DNA from: Anisodus tanguticus | Taxonomy: Eukaryota; Streptophyta; Magnoliopsida; Solanales; Solanaceae | Assembly: GCA_034509755.1 (NCBI GenBank) | Contig: CM067543.1 | Location: 16,554,954-16,618,953, forward strand | Reading direction: 5' to 3' | Length of the DNA: 64,000 nt | Shown: positions 53,467-64,000 of the stretch, piece after piece | How positions within the stretch are numbered: the stretch's first letter is position 1 | Layout of the letters: every line of letters begins with the position of its first letter | Made by a program: the position numbers and the translations under genes | Notes under the pieces: model-generated | The model's input: the letters and a program-made list of their open reading frames with translations, nothing else | Databases searched by the model: none | Told to the model about the DNA's origin: nothing

Positions 53467-55580
53467 TGTATCACACCTCAAACTAGGGGTGTGGCCGGCA
53501 CTCGGTTCCCTGCTGGCAGAAGCGTACCACTCTAATGACCAAACTTGTGTATAAGCAGAACATCCTGTCGATAAGGCCGTCCTGGGATATAACACTACAA
53601 CAACACTGAACAAGAGAGACTAGCCCCACATATATACATAATAGAACCGACAAGGTCACAATATGGTAAAAAAAAATACACTCAGCCGGAAAGGCTATAC
53701 ATCAATAATTGTACATACCAGACAAGTTTATGAGCCTCTACGAGTAACTGAACTATAATGTGGTCGGGGCTGACCAGGAAGCTCCAGGAAACACGAAGCT
53801 TACTTACTAATGGTTGAACACTATAACTACTATTGTGTTGACCTAGCAGAGCCACTATCAGAACCTGTGGCATGAACACATAGTGCCCCTGACAAAAGGG
53901 ACATCAGTATAATATAATGTACTGAGTATGTAAAGCATGAATAACAATATGAAACTGTAAACTGTAAAGAAGTGCATAAAAGCAATAGAAAGATATGAGT
54001 TGGAAAGGAAAGCATAAAACAACCTGGATGCCACATAAGGCGAATACTGAAAGTCTGAAACTAAAATGAAACATGTCTAGATAGGCCTTACTGTATAAAT
54101 TGTCCTCGACTTATAGTACGAGGTGTATAATATGTCAGTGCCCTTAGGTATACTCTGAGGTGTATGTATGTATGCGTATGTACGTGCCTGCTCGACCAAT
54201 TATAGCGCGGCACGGTGTGTATAATGTACATGTACAGCTGCCTACCAACTATTTTCAATGATAGTGTGAGTCATTTATATATATATATATATATATAGTA
54301 ATAATGGTACTTAAGGCCTCTTTGGGACTCAGAACGCTTTGATTTTATTTTTTTGGAACAAGTTTTAGTCAACTTTGACATTTAACACTTTGGAGTACTT
54401 CTTCCTGAAGACTTATGATATAATAAACCAGTAGCCAAACATCAATGATTATGAGAATATGAATTATCAATGAACACTTCTGGACAAGATATTTCAATAT
54501 ACAATAGAATGAGGCTTTCGACATTTCTCTTTTTGAAAAGGATAGACTCTTGGCATTTCATGCTTTTGAAAGAAAGGGATAGCCTTAAATACCTTATCCG
54601 TGAAGCTTCAAATCGTTCTATAATCCCTCGTATTTCTTACGAATGATTATCTATAACAAACAAAGTGGCGATATTAATATTGAATCCGTATTCTATAAAG
54701 AAACTTCCTTTAGGCATCTTATCGACACATTAAGCATATAGGTTCTTAGACCTCTTAACAAGGGATACTTAGGTAATTACATCCCACAATTCTCCGAGAC
54801 ATTCTTTCTTAGTTACACAACACATACAACCAATTTACTTATCAATGTCAATTCATACTTCAAATATAACAACACATATATCATATCACTAGGATTTCAT
54901 ATGTCTACGAGTTTCGATTACAAAAATCGTTTCACAACTTTCTCCAAATCATAAATTAATCAGAATAATAAGTAAAGGAGGTTAAATTTTACCTTGATGC
55001 ATCAAAACACTCCTAAAACAACTAGCTAACCCAATACCAAGGGTTTCCGAAATCGATTCCATACGGAGAAGATGATTTCTACGATAACCACAGGGATTAT
55101 CATGTTAATCTTGCGTGATTAGCCTTTGAATTGATTTTGCGATGTTAAGATATGTTAGAGAGGGTTTTGGGGTCTGGTTTATGTAGGAAATGAGCCCCAA
55201 ATCGGAAAGGCCTACTTATAACCCGAGAAAAATTTTACACCGCCGCAACTTGACGGTTCGATTGACGATTCGTCAAACATATTGACAGTCCGTCAATCTG
55301 CCTCCTAAAATATCAAAATCTCATACGTTTGACAATTTCAACATGCATTTTTTGACGGTACCGTCAAACATATTGATAGTCCATCAACCTCCCCATCAAA
55401 TTGTATAATTTTTCAATTTCATTGAAACGTATTTTCTTTGGTCTATTTGACTTCCAAACACTCCAGAACTTCCATGAACAAGCCATAAATCTTCATTACC
55501 CTTTTGTAAGGTCATACCTCTTCTCATTACATCAGTATCCATTAACGACATGACGAAACACAAAACTATGAGGTGTAACA
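53467..55580 (-). repeat. 3' LTR of the minus-strand Tekay-like element
   Basis: On the minus strand it starts TGTTACACCTCATAGTTTTG and ends GAGGTGTGATACA. It contains an (AT)11 microsatellite (54276-54297) and a cluster of TTGACGG...CCGTCAA palindromes (55250-55390). The adjoining TCCTTCCCCCTTAGG (55581-55595) is the reverse of the polypurine tract. Confidence 0.9.
55250..55395. repeat. cluster of TTGACGG/CCGTCAA palindromes in LTR
   Basis: TTGACGATTCGTCAA (55262-55276), TTGACAGTCCGTCAA (55282-55296), the perfect 18-bp palindrome TTTGACGGTACCGTCAAA (55351-55368) and a decayed TTGATAGTCCATCAA (55373-55387). A related cluster is in the partner LTR at about 62425-62535. Confidence 0.9.
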
Positions 55581-55861
55581 TCCTTCCCCCTTAGGAACAT
55601 TCGTCTGCGAATATTGAGGATATTCCTAATTGTCGAGGATTTTAAAAAATTCGACAGAGTTTCCTTTGTAAACAAGACTATTAAAAACCTATTAAACATC
55701 CCAAACATGTATCATATGCAGCACAGGGAAACATAACAATAAAATAATATCAACTAGGCCTCACACGACTGTCTATATATACCAAAATCAAGAAAGTTAG
55801 CCATAACTCACCTCAACGTGAGTAATACGGGAGGGATATCCTATGAACTTATGTAACATTG

Positions 55862-56830
55862 AACTGCTTCCAATTCTGAGGGTAGTTCAAGCTCATAAGC
55901 CACTCGGCCTATTCTGCAAATGATTTTATATGGCCCGACATATCCAAGGTTAAGTTTCTCTTTCTTTCCAAACCTCATAACTCCTTTTATTGGAGAAACC
56001 TTTAAGAATGCCCAATTGTCAACTACGAATTCCAAATCGCAGCATTGAACATCTGAATACAATTTTTGTCAACTACGGAAAGTCAGTAGGCGTTCTTGAA
56101 TTAACTTTACCTTTTCCATTACTTGCTAAACCAAATCGGGACCTAGTAACCCAACTTCACCCACTTCAAACCAGCTAATTGGGGATCTATATTTTTTTCC
56201 TGTACAATGCCTCGTACGGGGTCATATTTATGCTGGAATGATAGTTGTTATTGTAGGAGAACTCAATAATGGGAAAATGATCATCCCAGCTACCTTTGAA
56301 TTCCAATATATAAACCCGTAGTATGTCATTGAGTGTCTGCATTATGCGCTCAGCCTGACCGTCAGTCTGTGGATGGAAGGTTGTGCTAAGGTTTACATGA
56401 GTGCCTAAACCTTTTTGAAATGACCTCCAAAAGTGAGACATAAATTAATCACCCCAATCGGATATGATAGAGACGGAAACACCATACAACAAAACTATTT
56501 CCTTAATATACAGCTTGACATAATCCTCCGCCAAGAAAGTAGTGTGAACGAGTAGAAAATGGGCCGATTTCATAAGTCGGTCGACGATAACCCAAACAAA
56601 ATTGAACTTCTGATGGGAATGGGGTAGCTCAGTGATAACATCCATGTTAATCATTTCCTACTTCCAGGTAGGGATTTCAATATACTGAAGCAAACCTCTA
56701 GGCTTCTGATGCTCAATCTTAACTTGTTGATAATTTAGGCATTGAGCTACACATATTGCAATATCTTTCTTCATATTATTCCACCAGTAAACCTGTTGGA
56801 GGTCATGGTACATCTTTGTCGATATATGAT
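55862..56830 (-). pseudogene. Tekay-like integrase, DDE readable
   Basis: Zinc-binding end YHDLQQVYWW and CLNYQQVK (one Cys reads Tyr) near 56730-56815. Core: INMDVITELPHSHQKFNFVW with the first Asp (56590-56654), SVSIISDWGD with the second Asp, then a single stop, FMSHFWRSFQKGLG, FHPQTDGQAERIMQTLNDI with Glu, and FSYNNNYHSSINMTPYEALY (56187-56441). Tail: KVSPIKGVMRFGKKEKLNLGY and GPYKIICRIGRVAYELELPSE (55841-56062). One in-frame stop lies between second Asp and Glu. A chromodomain is not recognised; the tail shifts frame near 55862. Confidence 0.9.
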
Positions 56831-57850
56831 GAATGGAATACTTGGACTAGTGGATCTCGGCCATAATTTTCTCTCGGAGTCCTGCTACTCCTAGTACACA
56901 TAGTCGACCTTGATATCTTAGGACTTCGTCTCCTGTAAGTTCCAACATCAACTTCTTCTACAGGGGAATCCCTTCTTACATTTGGACAAACTCGGGGTCT
57001 CAAATTATCTTGCTTTTACCTCTTTAATCAAGGATGATTCTGTGATATTCTGCACCACCGCTCCTTCATCATCCGTATCTAAAAGTCGCATATTTAAACT
57101 GGCTAGGCGACGTAGTTCTTTGGTTATCTCTAATTTATTGGCTTCATTACCATCCAAACTGCCCATAGACTTGCGGCTTAAAGCATTAACTATGACATTT
57201 TCCTTCCCATGCTAGAATAAAATGTCAACGTCGTAGTCCTTTAACAACTCCAACCACCTTCTTTGCCTTAAATTCAATTCCTTTTGACAGAATATATATT
57301 GTAGACTCTTATGGTTGGTTAATATGTCAATATGGACTTCATATAGATAATGATTCCATACCGCTGCTAACTCAGGATCATGAGTCGGATAGTTCACCTC
57401 GTGCTACCTTAATTGTCTTGAAGTGTATGTCATAACCATTTTGTGCTGCATCAAAACACATCGTAGGACGACTCTGGAGGCATCACAATAAAAAACATAC
57501 CCATCGGTACATTCAGGAAGAGCTAACACAGGTGCGGATGTCAAACTATCCTTCTATTCTTAGAAACTGCGCTCACACGCATGTAACCATTGGACCTTAG
57601 CTACTTTGTGAGTGAGCTTTGTCATAGGTGTGGATATAGAAAAGAAAACCCTCCATGAATCTTTTGTAATAACTTGCTAGGCCCAAGAAGCTACGTACTT
57701 CAGTAGGAGTCATGGGCCTTGGCCAATTCTTTACAACTTGATCTTTTGATGATCCACATTAATACCTTATAAGGAGACAATATGGCCCAAAAAGGAAACA
57801 GAGTTCAACCAGAACTTAGATTTGGAAAACTTGGCAAATAGCTTACGGTC
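56831..57850 (-). pseudogene. Tekay-like RNase H and linker
   Basis: DGYVFYCDASRVVLRCVLMQH holds the first catalytic Asp (near 57440-57510). The frame 57212-57397 reads NYPTHDPELAAVWNHYLYEVH, LTNHKSLQYIFCQKELNLRQRRW and LLKDYDVDILF, stop, then HGKENVIVNALSRKS. The linker to integrase is charged, with a small frame break. Few stops compared with the plus-strand relative. Confidence 0.88.
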
Positions 57851-58420
57851 TTAGAGCATCTGTAACACCACTCAGAGATGATCTGCATAGTCAGCCTCAG
57901 TTCGCAAGTACACCAAAATATCGTCATTAAATACGATCACAAAAATATCCAAGAATGGCTTCAAAACTCGATTCATTAAGTCCATGAAAGCCGTTGGCAC
58001 ATTAGTGAGTCCAAAAGATATCACCCAAAAATCAAAATGGTCATACCTGGTCTAAAAAGTTGTCTTCGAAATATCTTTATACTTTACCCTTAATTGGTGG
58101 TTTCCTGGTCTTAAGTCAATCTTTGAAAAATACATAGCACCCTGCAACTGATCGAATAAATCATCGATCCTCAGAACTGGATACTTATTCTTGATGGTGA
58201 GTTTATTCAATTTTCTATAGTCAATACACATCCTTAAGGAACCAACCTTCTTAAGAACAAATAATACTAGCGCGCCCATGGCGAAGTGCTAGGTCTGATA
58301 AAACCTTTCTCCAATAAATCTTTCCGTTGATCCTTCAACTCTCTCAGCTCGGTAGGAGCCATTCGATAAGGAGGGATAGATATTGGCTTCGTATCTGGAA
58401 GTACTCCAATAGTGAACTCA
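57851..58420 (-). pseudogene. pol: Tekay-like reverse transcriptase
   Basis: The frame 58052-58279 reads GALVLFVLKKVGSLRMCIDY, RKLNKLTIKNKYPVLRIDD and MYFSKIDLRPGNHQLRVKYKD, then a stop and VISFGLTNVPTAFMDLMNRVL. The catalytic box reads IVFNDDILVYL (57920-57950): both Asp are present, with Asn in the position before them that is normally Ile. The N-terminus 58285-58420 holds the ELREL..LL.KGFI part with a frameshift. Two or three stops in total. Confidence 0.88.
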
Positions 58421-58494
58421 ATCTCCCATTCTGGAGGGATGCTCAGAAGCTAATCCAGAAATACATCGAGAAACTCATTAACTAAAAGGATAGA

Positions 58495-58998
58495 CTAAAG
58501 GGTCGGAGGCTCTGCATTTGCATTCCTGATCCAAACCAAATGACAAATATATCCCTTGAAAATCATCTTCTTGGCCTTTAGGTAGGCAATAAACATGCCT
58601 TTAGGCATAGTAGAGTTGCCTTTCCAATCAAGGGTCAGCTCACCTGGAAAATTGAACTTAATAATCTTCGTCCGACAGTCGACATTTTCATAGCAAGAAG
58701 CCAACCAGTCCATGCCCATAATGACGTCAATCTCAGCCATAGGTAATTTGGCTAAATCAGCCAAAGTAGGGAGATTACGAATGGTCATGGTACAATTCTT
58801 ATAAATTCATGTTGCTATAATCGTTTCACCAGTAGGGAGATTACAAATGGTCATGGACAAAAATTCTAGTTCAAATACAAATTTGCTAGCAACAAAGGGT
58901 GTAACATAGGACAAATTGGAACCTGGATCTATTAATGCAGAAATATCATAGGTGAAGATGGATAATATACCTGTAACAACATCTAGAGATGACTCCAA
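58495..58998 (-). pseudogene. Tekay-like protease, active site kept
   Basis: The frame 58807-58998 reads VVTGILSIFTYDISALIDPGSNLSYVTPF by segments, with the D-P-G-S loop intact, then ELEFLSMTICNLPTGETIIAT. A local break leads to the frame 58495-58788: LADLAKLPMAEIDVIMGMDWLASCYENVDC with the I-M-G-M-D-W-L motif. The segment around 58770-58850 duplicates TAGGGAGATTAC(A/G)AATGGTCATGG, which displaces the frame. Confidence 0.88.
58760..58856. repeat. short duplication inside protease
   Basis: GTAGGGAGATTACGAATGGT (58767-58786) recurs as GTAGGGAGATTACAAATGGT (58832-58851), 65 bp apart, each followed by CATGG. It explains the doubled M-T-I-x-N-L-P reading in the protease. Confidence 0.88.
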
Positions 58999-59189
58999 AT
59001 CGTAGAGACAGAATAAAGCATAGATGCAGTTTTGAGAATCGCCTGAACTAGAGGCTCTTCCTTCTCGGCCTCTACCTCTACCAACTGAGGTTTGTGGGCC
59101 TCCACTCTGTGGACGTACACTTAATAAAGATGCTAATGTCGATCATATCAGCTAAGTTGTATCACTTCTACCTCTACTTGTATACTAAA

Positions 59190-60467
59190 GCATATTGTGA
59201 CCATGATCCCCGCAGGAATAACACACATCGAAACCCTGAAGACATCGTCTTATGTTTTTCCTACCACACTGACTATATGGCGGCAATGAAGGTCTCATCT
59301 ATCCCTGCCTCTAAGAACCAAAACATCTCAAACTCTGTCTGGGTCCTAACTGAGCATATATGCGACACCTTGCTCATAAAACTGGGATGGAGCACTATTA
59401 GCAAAATGAGGCGGACGTCTGGGAAATTGTTGCATGGAGCAACCCACTGCCTCTCTGATTGACCCAGCTGACCTAGCTCTCTTGGTCAATTCCCTCTATG
59501 TACCTTTATCCTCTTGAAGTTTCCACTTGCGGTCCTCAATACCTTGAGCATATGCCTGTATTATTAGGCTATCATACATTCCTCAATCAGATGCGGATCC
59601 AACCCCACTACAAATCGATGAATTTGAGCCTTCATTGTGTCTATGATATTTAGAGCATATCGAGCCAGAGAGTCAAACTGCAAACTATATTCCCTTACTC
59701 TCTTACTCTTTGGTTTGAGGTTTAAAAATTGCTCCATCTTGGCCTCTCGTACCTCTAGCTGGAAATAATGATCCAGAAAGGCATCTAAAAATTCCTCCCA
59801 CACAACTAGAGGTGTATTTGGTCCTTGAGACCGCTCTCATGCCTCATACCATAAAACAACCACATCTCGTAACCTGAATATGGCTAATTCTACTGCCTCT
59901 ATCTCTGAAGAATGCATTACCCATAATACTCACAACACATGATCAATAAAGTCTTAAGGGTCTGCATTTGGAAGAGTCCTAGTGAATACTGGCGGACTCA
60001 ATCCAAGAAATTCTCGAGTCCTAGAACTTCCAATACCATTAAGATAAAGCGCTTGTTGAAGCCTTTATCTGACATTGTTGGGTAGCTACTATCTGTGCTA
60101 ATAACTGCACGTCATTTACTAATCCTTTCTCAGAAGACTCTGGTGGAGGAACGGGAGGAATCGGATTCTGTGGAATCGGAAGTACCATGTCCTGAGGAGT
60201 TTGAGGTACTGAATCTCCTCTAAGCTCCTCTCGAAGGGGTGGAACAGGTGATATGTGGGAGCGCGACTCTCCCTGAGCTTCAGCCCTATCAACTTGGCCG
60301 GGCGGGGCATTACTATTACCTTCACCCCTATCAGCACCGGTTCGATTACTAGCAGTAGCTCTTGTAGTGACTAGAATAATTACTAAAAAGGGAATTAGAG
60401 CACGAATTAGACTCAAAACCATGTAACTCAGCTCTATAGCACGATCTAGGAAGTGAAAGAAAAACAA
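59190..60467 (-). pseudogene. gag: Tekay-like gag
   Basis: The frame 60039-60467 holds an N-terminal basic and Pro-rich part: TTRATASNRTGADRGEGNSN, SHISPVPPLREELRG, then NPIPPVPPPESS. The capsid frame 59564-59803 reads MWEEFLDAFLDHYFQLEVREA, MEQFLNLKPKSKRVREYSLQF and FDSLARYALNIIDTMKAQIHRFVVGL. The nucleocapsid near 59195-59232 reads CYSCGDHGHNML and a stop, so the fourth zinc ligand is lost. The predicted Met at 60467 lies upstream of the family's usual start; the true start is not clear. Confidence 0.85.
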
Positions 60468-60569
60468 CCATCCCTAAATGCATGGCAGCCTCTTATTCAT
60501 AAGTGTGGTACACAATACACCCATAAATAAGACTCTACTAGATATGGCTCACACACTCCCTAGGACTAA

Positions 60570-60586
60570 CCTATTCTGATACCATG
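60570..60586 (-). promoter_or_regulatory. primer binding site of minus-strand Tekay-like element
   Basis: The minus strand reads ATGGTATCAGAATAGGTTA two bases after the LTR end TGACA. It matches TGGTATCAGAGC with one change. Confidence 0.87.
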
Positions 60587-60588
60587 TT

Positions 60589-62727
60589 TGTCATTCCCCA
60601 AATTAGGAGGGGTGTGGCCGACACCCGATTCCCTACTGGCCCGAGCATACCACTCTGATTACTAGACTTCTGTATAAGTAAAACTTTCAGCTAACAAGGT
60701 CATACTAGGATATAACACAACAACAACACTCAACAAGAGTTACTAGCCTAATATATTACATAATAGGATCAACAAGGTCACAACATGATTCAACAAAAGA
60801 CACTTAGCAGGAAAGGCTATACATCAACAGTTGTACATACCTGACAAGTCTATGAGCCTCTACAGTAATTGAACTGTCATGTGGTTGGGACAGGGCCCCG
60901 ATCTACCCATATTATATATAACTCTACAAAACATACTCACTAGTTGACCAGGAAGCTCCAGGAAAGATGAAGCTTACTTATTGATAGCTGAACTCAACAA
61001 CTCCTACTATGGTGGCCTGCAGAGCCCCTATCAGATTCTGCAGAATGAACATATAGCGCCCTCGGCAAAAGGGACATTAGCACAAAATAATATACCAAGT
61101 ATGTAACGCATGAATAAAAGTATGAAATTGTAAACTGTAAAACAGTGCATAAAAGCAATAGGAAGAGATGAGCTATAAAGAAAAGCAAAAAACAACCTAG
61201 ATGCTACATAAGGCGAACACTGAAACTCTTAAACAAAAATGAAACCTTTCTGGATAGTCCTTACTATATAAACTTCCCTCGACATATAGTGTGAGGTGTA
61301 TAATATGTCACTGTCCTCAGGTATACTATGAGGTGTATGTATGGATGCACATCTACGTGCCTGCCCGGTCGACTATAGTGCAACGCGGTGTGTATAATGT
61401 ACATGTACAACTGCCCACCGACTATTTGCAACGGTGGTGTGAATCATATATATATATATATATATATATATAGTAATAATGGTACTTATACCTCTTTGGG
61501 ATTCAGAACTCTTTGACTTTATTTTTTGGAACAACTTTTAGTCAACTTTGACATTTAACTCTTTGGAGTACTTCTTCCCGAAGTCTTATGATAAAATAAA
61601 CCTATAACCAAACATCAATGACCATGAGAATAGGAATTATCAATGAACACTTCTCGACAAGAGATTTTAATATACAATAGAATGAGGCTTTCGACATTAC
61701 TCTATTTGAAAAGGATAAACACTTGTGATTTCGTACTTTTGAAAGAACGGGATAGCCTTACATACCTTGTCCACGAAGCTACAAGTCATTCTATAAGACT
61801 TTATTCCTTACGAGTGATTATCTATAACAAACAAAGGGTCGATATTAATATCGAATCAATATTCGATAAAGAAACTTTCTTTAGGCATCTTATCAACACT
61901 TGAAGCATATAGGTTCTTAGGCCTCTTAACAAGAGATACTTAGATAATTCAATCCCACAATTCTCCAAGATGTTATTTCTTAGTTTCACAACATAGACAA
62001 CCAATTTACTTATCAATATCAGTTCATATTTCAAATAAAACAGCCCACAAATCATATCACAATGATTAGTCTACGAGTTTTGATTACGAAAATCCTTTCA
62101 CAACTTACTCCAAATCATCAATTCATCATAATAACAAGTAAAGTAGGTTAAATCTTACCTTAATGCATCAAAACCCTCCTATAACATAAATCTACCCCAA
62201 TACCAAGGGTTTCTAAAATCGATTCACTACAGAGAAGATGATTTCTATGATTACCACGACAATTATCACATTAATCTTGCATGATTATCCTTTGAATTGA
62301 TCTTGGGATATTAAGATATGTTGCAGAGGTTTTTTGGGTCTGGTATATGGAGAAAATGAGCCCCAAATCGCGAAGGCCCCCTTATAACCCGAGAAAAATG
62401 TTTCACCTCTGCATCTTGATGGTTGGATTGACGGTCCGTTAATCTGCCTCCTGAAATCTCAAAATCTCAGCCAGTTTGACGGTTTCAACTTGCATTTTTT
62501 TACGGTGCCATCAAAAATATTGAGGGTCCATCAATTTCCCCATCAAATTGCACAGTTTTCTTATTTCGTCAAAACATATTTTCTTCGGTCCGTTTGACTT
62601 CCAAACACTCCGAAACTTCCATCAACAAGATGTAAACCTTCATTACCCTTTCATAAGGTCGTACCTCTTTTTGAGATATTGATATCCATTAACGACATGA
62701 TGAAATGTGAAACTACAGGGTGTAACA
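60589..62727 (-). repeat. 5' LTR of the minus-strand Tekay-like element
   Basis: On the minus strand it begins TGTTACACCCTGTAGTTTCA and ends CTAATTTGGGGAATGACA. It is co-linear with 53467-55580, including the microsatellite (61446-61472) and the palindrome cluster, with scattered substitutions and a small insertion near 60890-60945. Confidence 0.9.
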
Positions 62728-64000
62728 TATTGAGTAGCTACCGGCTCAATATATCATAATTAGGAAAAAATAGGTAAATGTTCGCTGGGGTTTATGTACT
62801 TTTTTGTGGTCATTTCACGAACATTGTCACATCCAATTTCGAATAGCAGAAACCTAAGAAGCGAAGCAATGACATATTGGTTCAATTGAAAATGGAAAAC
62901 ACAAAATCGTAATAATTTAAGAAATCACGATTTCAAGCCCTAATTTTTGCAAAGGGAAAGTTCGTTCAAACCTCCAAAATATTTGTGTTAGATTAATGAG
63001 AGGTAGAGAATATGATTTATTGGTGTAGGAGAGTGTAAGACGATGATTCTAATTTGTGCGAGATGGCTTGGCTAAAAATAAACTAGTAAAATTATACCAC
63101 TAAAAATCAATATAAGTGTAGCGGCAGTTTAAACCATCGTATTATACCCAAAATCATCATTAAATAAATATGGTGTTTGGTAAATTGCCGTAATATGTTG
63201 TACATTATGGTGGTTTCATAAAATCGTCATATAAAAACCGCCGTAATCTCAACCTGTTTTTTGTAGTAGCCTAACATTGAAGTTAATATACCCAAGGCAA
63301 TTAAAGGGAGATATAAAGAGGAATTCATTATAATAACCAATAATCTAATAAGTTCTCTAAAGGACTTAGTGAAGTAGTCACTAAATTCAGAGAAACTTCT
63401 CAAAGGAACATGTCCTCACGCAACTGGAGACGTATGCTTTTTCATATCGATGTTATAGAAGGCAGAATTTGACTGATTTCTAATCAATGAAGAGTTTGAT
63501 TTCAGTTATGATAATATTCTCAATATATCATAAGTTGATTGACAATGAAAATTAGCATCGTAGTAGGACAAGGAAGTTGACATGCAAACATGAAAAGAAA
63601 GGAAGATCCAAGTCACATAAGATTTGGTTTTTGGGTATAATTAATGAAACCAAAACCTTCTTCGATACAATCATTGAAGGCGGAGACTACTACTATATAT
63701 ACACAACATGAAGGAGATTTGGAACTCAACCACAAAGACAGAATTACTATAGATTCCAATGAGAGACAAGACTGAGCACAGTCAACACCTTCGTCTCAAG
63801 AGACCCAGTTATCCAATTAATAAAGAACCCCGGGCGTATCAAGAATCTATCAATCTGGTTCTTTTGTTGTAATAATTAGGTTCTATTGTGGTTCTTCTTT
63901 TTTCCTTTTCAAGTATTGGTGATAAGTGTTTGTTGGTTTCATATTTTGTTACTAGGAGATTATAGATAGATTATTGAAGAAACAAGTCCATTAGGTTTGA
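62728..64000. other. no gene; possible CACTA end and LTR-like sequence
   Basis: Read on the minus strand, TACTACAAAAAACAGGTTGAG (about 63251-63271) followed by ATTACGGCGGTTTTTATATG resembles a CACTA terminus (CACTACAAGAAAA) with one base changed. Subterminal phrases GCCGTAAT and ACCGCCGTAA recur at 63188-63245. I see no opposite end. From about 63690, ACTACTATATATACACAACATG and a downstream T-rich end look like a TATA-plus-R region of a Copia LTR, not proven. Confidence 0.4.

Larger units (their letters stand above)
53467..62727 (-). mobile_element. Tekay/Del-like element, both LTRs, minus strand
   Basis: Two LTRs of about 2.1 kb bracket a 5.0 kb internal region with PBS, gag, protease, RT, RNase H and integrase in correct order on the minus strand. 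LTRs begin TGTTACACC and end with TGACA or TGATACA. It is the best preserved element of the window: protease D-P-G-S, RT DD and integrase D, D, E are all still readable, though single stops break the line. I could not find a convincing target duplication. Confidence 0.92.

Noticed and set aside
59094..59462. 122-codon frame in plus
   Set aside because: Antisense shadow of the gag nucleocapsid region of the minus-strand element.
53460..62735. A 5-bp target duplication for the minus-strand Tekay-like element
   Set aside because: Left flank ATGAT and right flank TATTG do not match; I could not shift the ends to make them agree.

Overview
This window is nuclear DNA of a flowering plant, most probably a member of the Solanaceae. 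It is almost entirely a nest of dead or dying retrotransposons. I found no convincing host protein-coding gene. The plant assignment rests on several things: LTR elements primed by an initiator-tRNA-Met-like site, a Tat/Ogre-type Gypsy element with two RNase H domains, a Tourist-like MITE, L1- and RTE-type LINEs, a tRNA-derived SINE, and a decayed piece of plastid 16S rRNA gene. The Solanaceae call is inference from the look of the Tat LTR, the MITE ends and the element mix.

Layout. 1-5118: a degenerate array of 48-49 bp units runs into the 5' LTR of a heavily deleted Gypsy element (gag with CCHC knuckle, scrap of RT, partial 3' LTR). 5119-10620: a Tat-type Gypsy pol relic with RT, RNase H, second RNase H and integrase, followed by three different tandem arrays in its 3' untranslated region. 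10697-10880: a GGATCC-rich patch. 11515-13668: an RTE-type LINE on the minus strand that has lost its 3' part. 14835-15505: a Tat-type LTR piece. 15509 to about 27250: a SIRE/Tork-like Copia element interrupted by a SINE (15954-16207), by a Tekay-like solo LTR (16849-21613) that itself contains another solo LTR (18085-19833), and by a small Copia element (24342-26939). 28265-31039: a second copy of that small Copia family in the opposite orientation.

31117-37497: a Gypsy element on the minus strand with both LTRs, TGATGG/CCATCA termini, a TACAT target duplication and a 367-residue open RT frame, but without gag. 38463-39108: a Tourist-like MITE with a TAA duplication. 40421-40641: plastid 16S rDNA fragment. 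41151-42287: an L1-type LINE tail broken by a Tekay-like chromovirus (42288 to about 51848, plus strand). 53467-62727: a second, better preserved Tekay-like element on the minus strand. 62728-64000: unassigned DNA with a possible CACTA end.

The genes work together only as parts of retrotransposons: gag for the particle, protease, reverse transcriptase and RNase H for cDNA synthesis, integrase for insertion. Nearly every frame carries stops, frameshifts or lost catalytic residues, so I regard no element here as autonomous. The most useful observations are the nested insertions dated by their target duplications, the LTR-derived 48-bp array, and the plastid rRNA fragment with C-to-T decay. I did not find evidence for a new non-transposon biological system.
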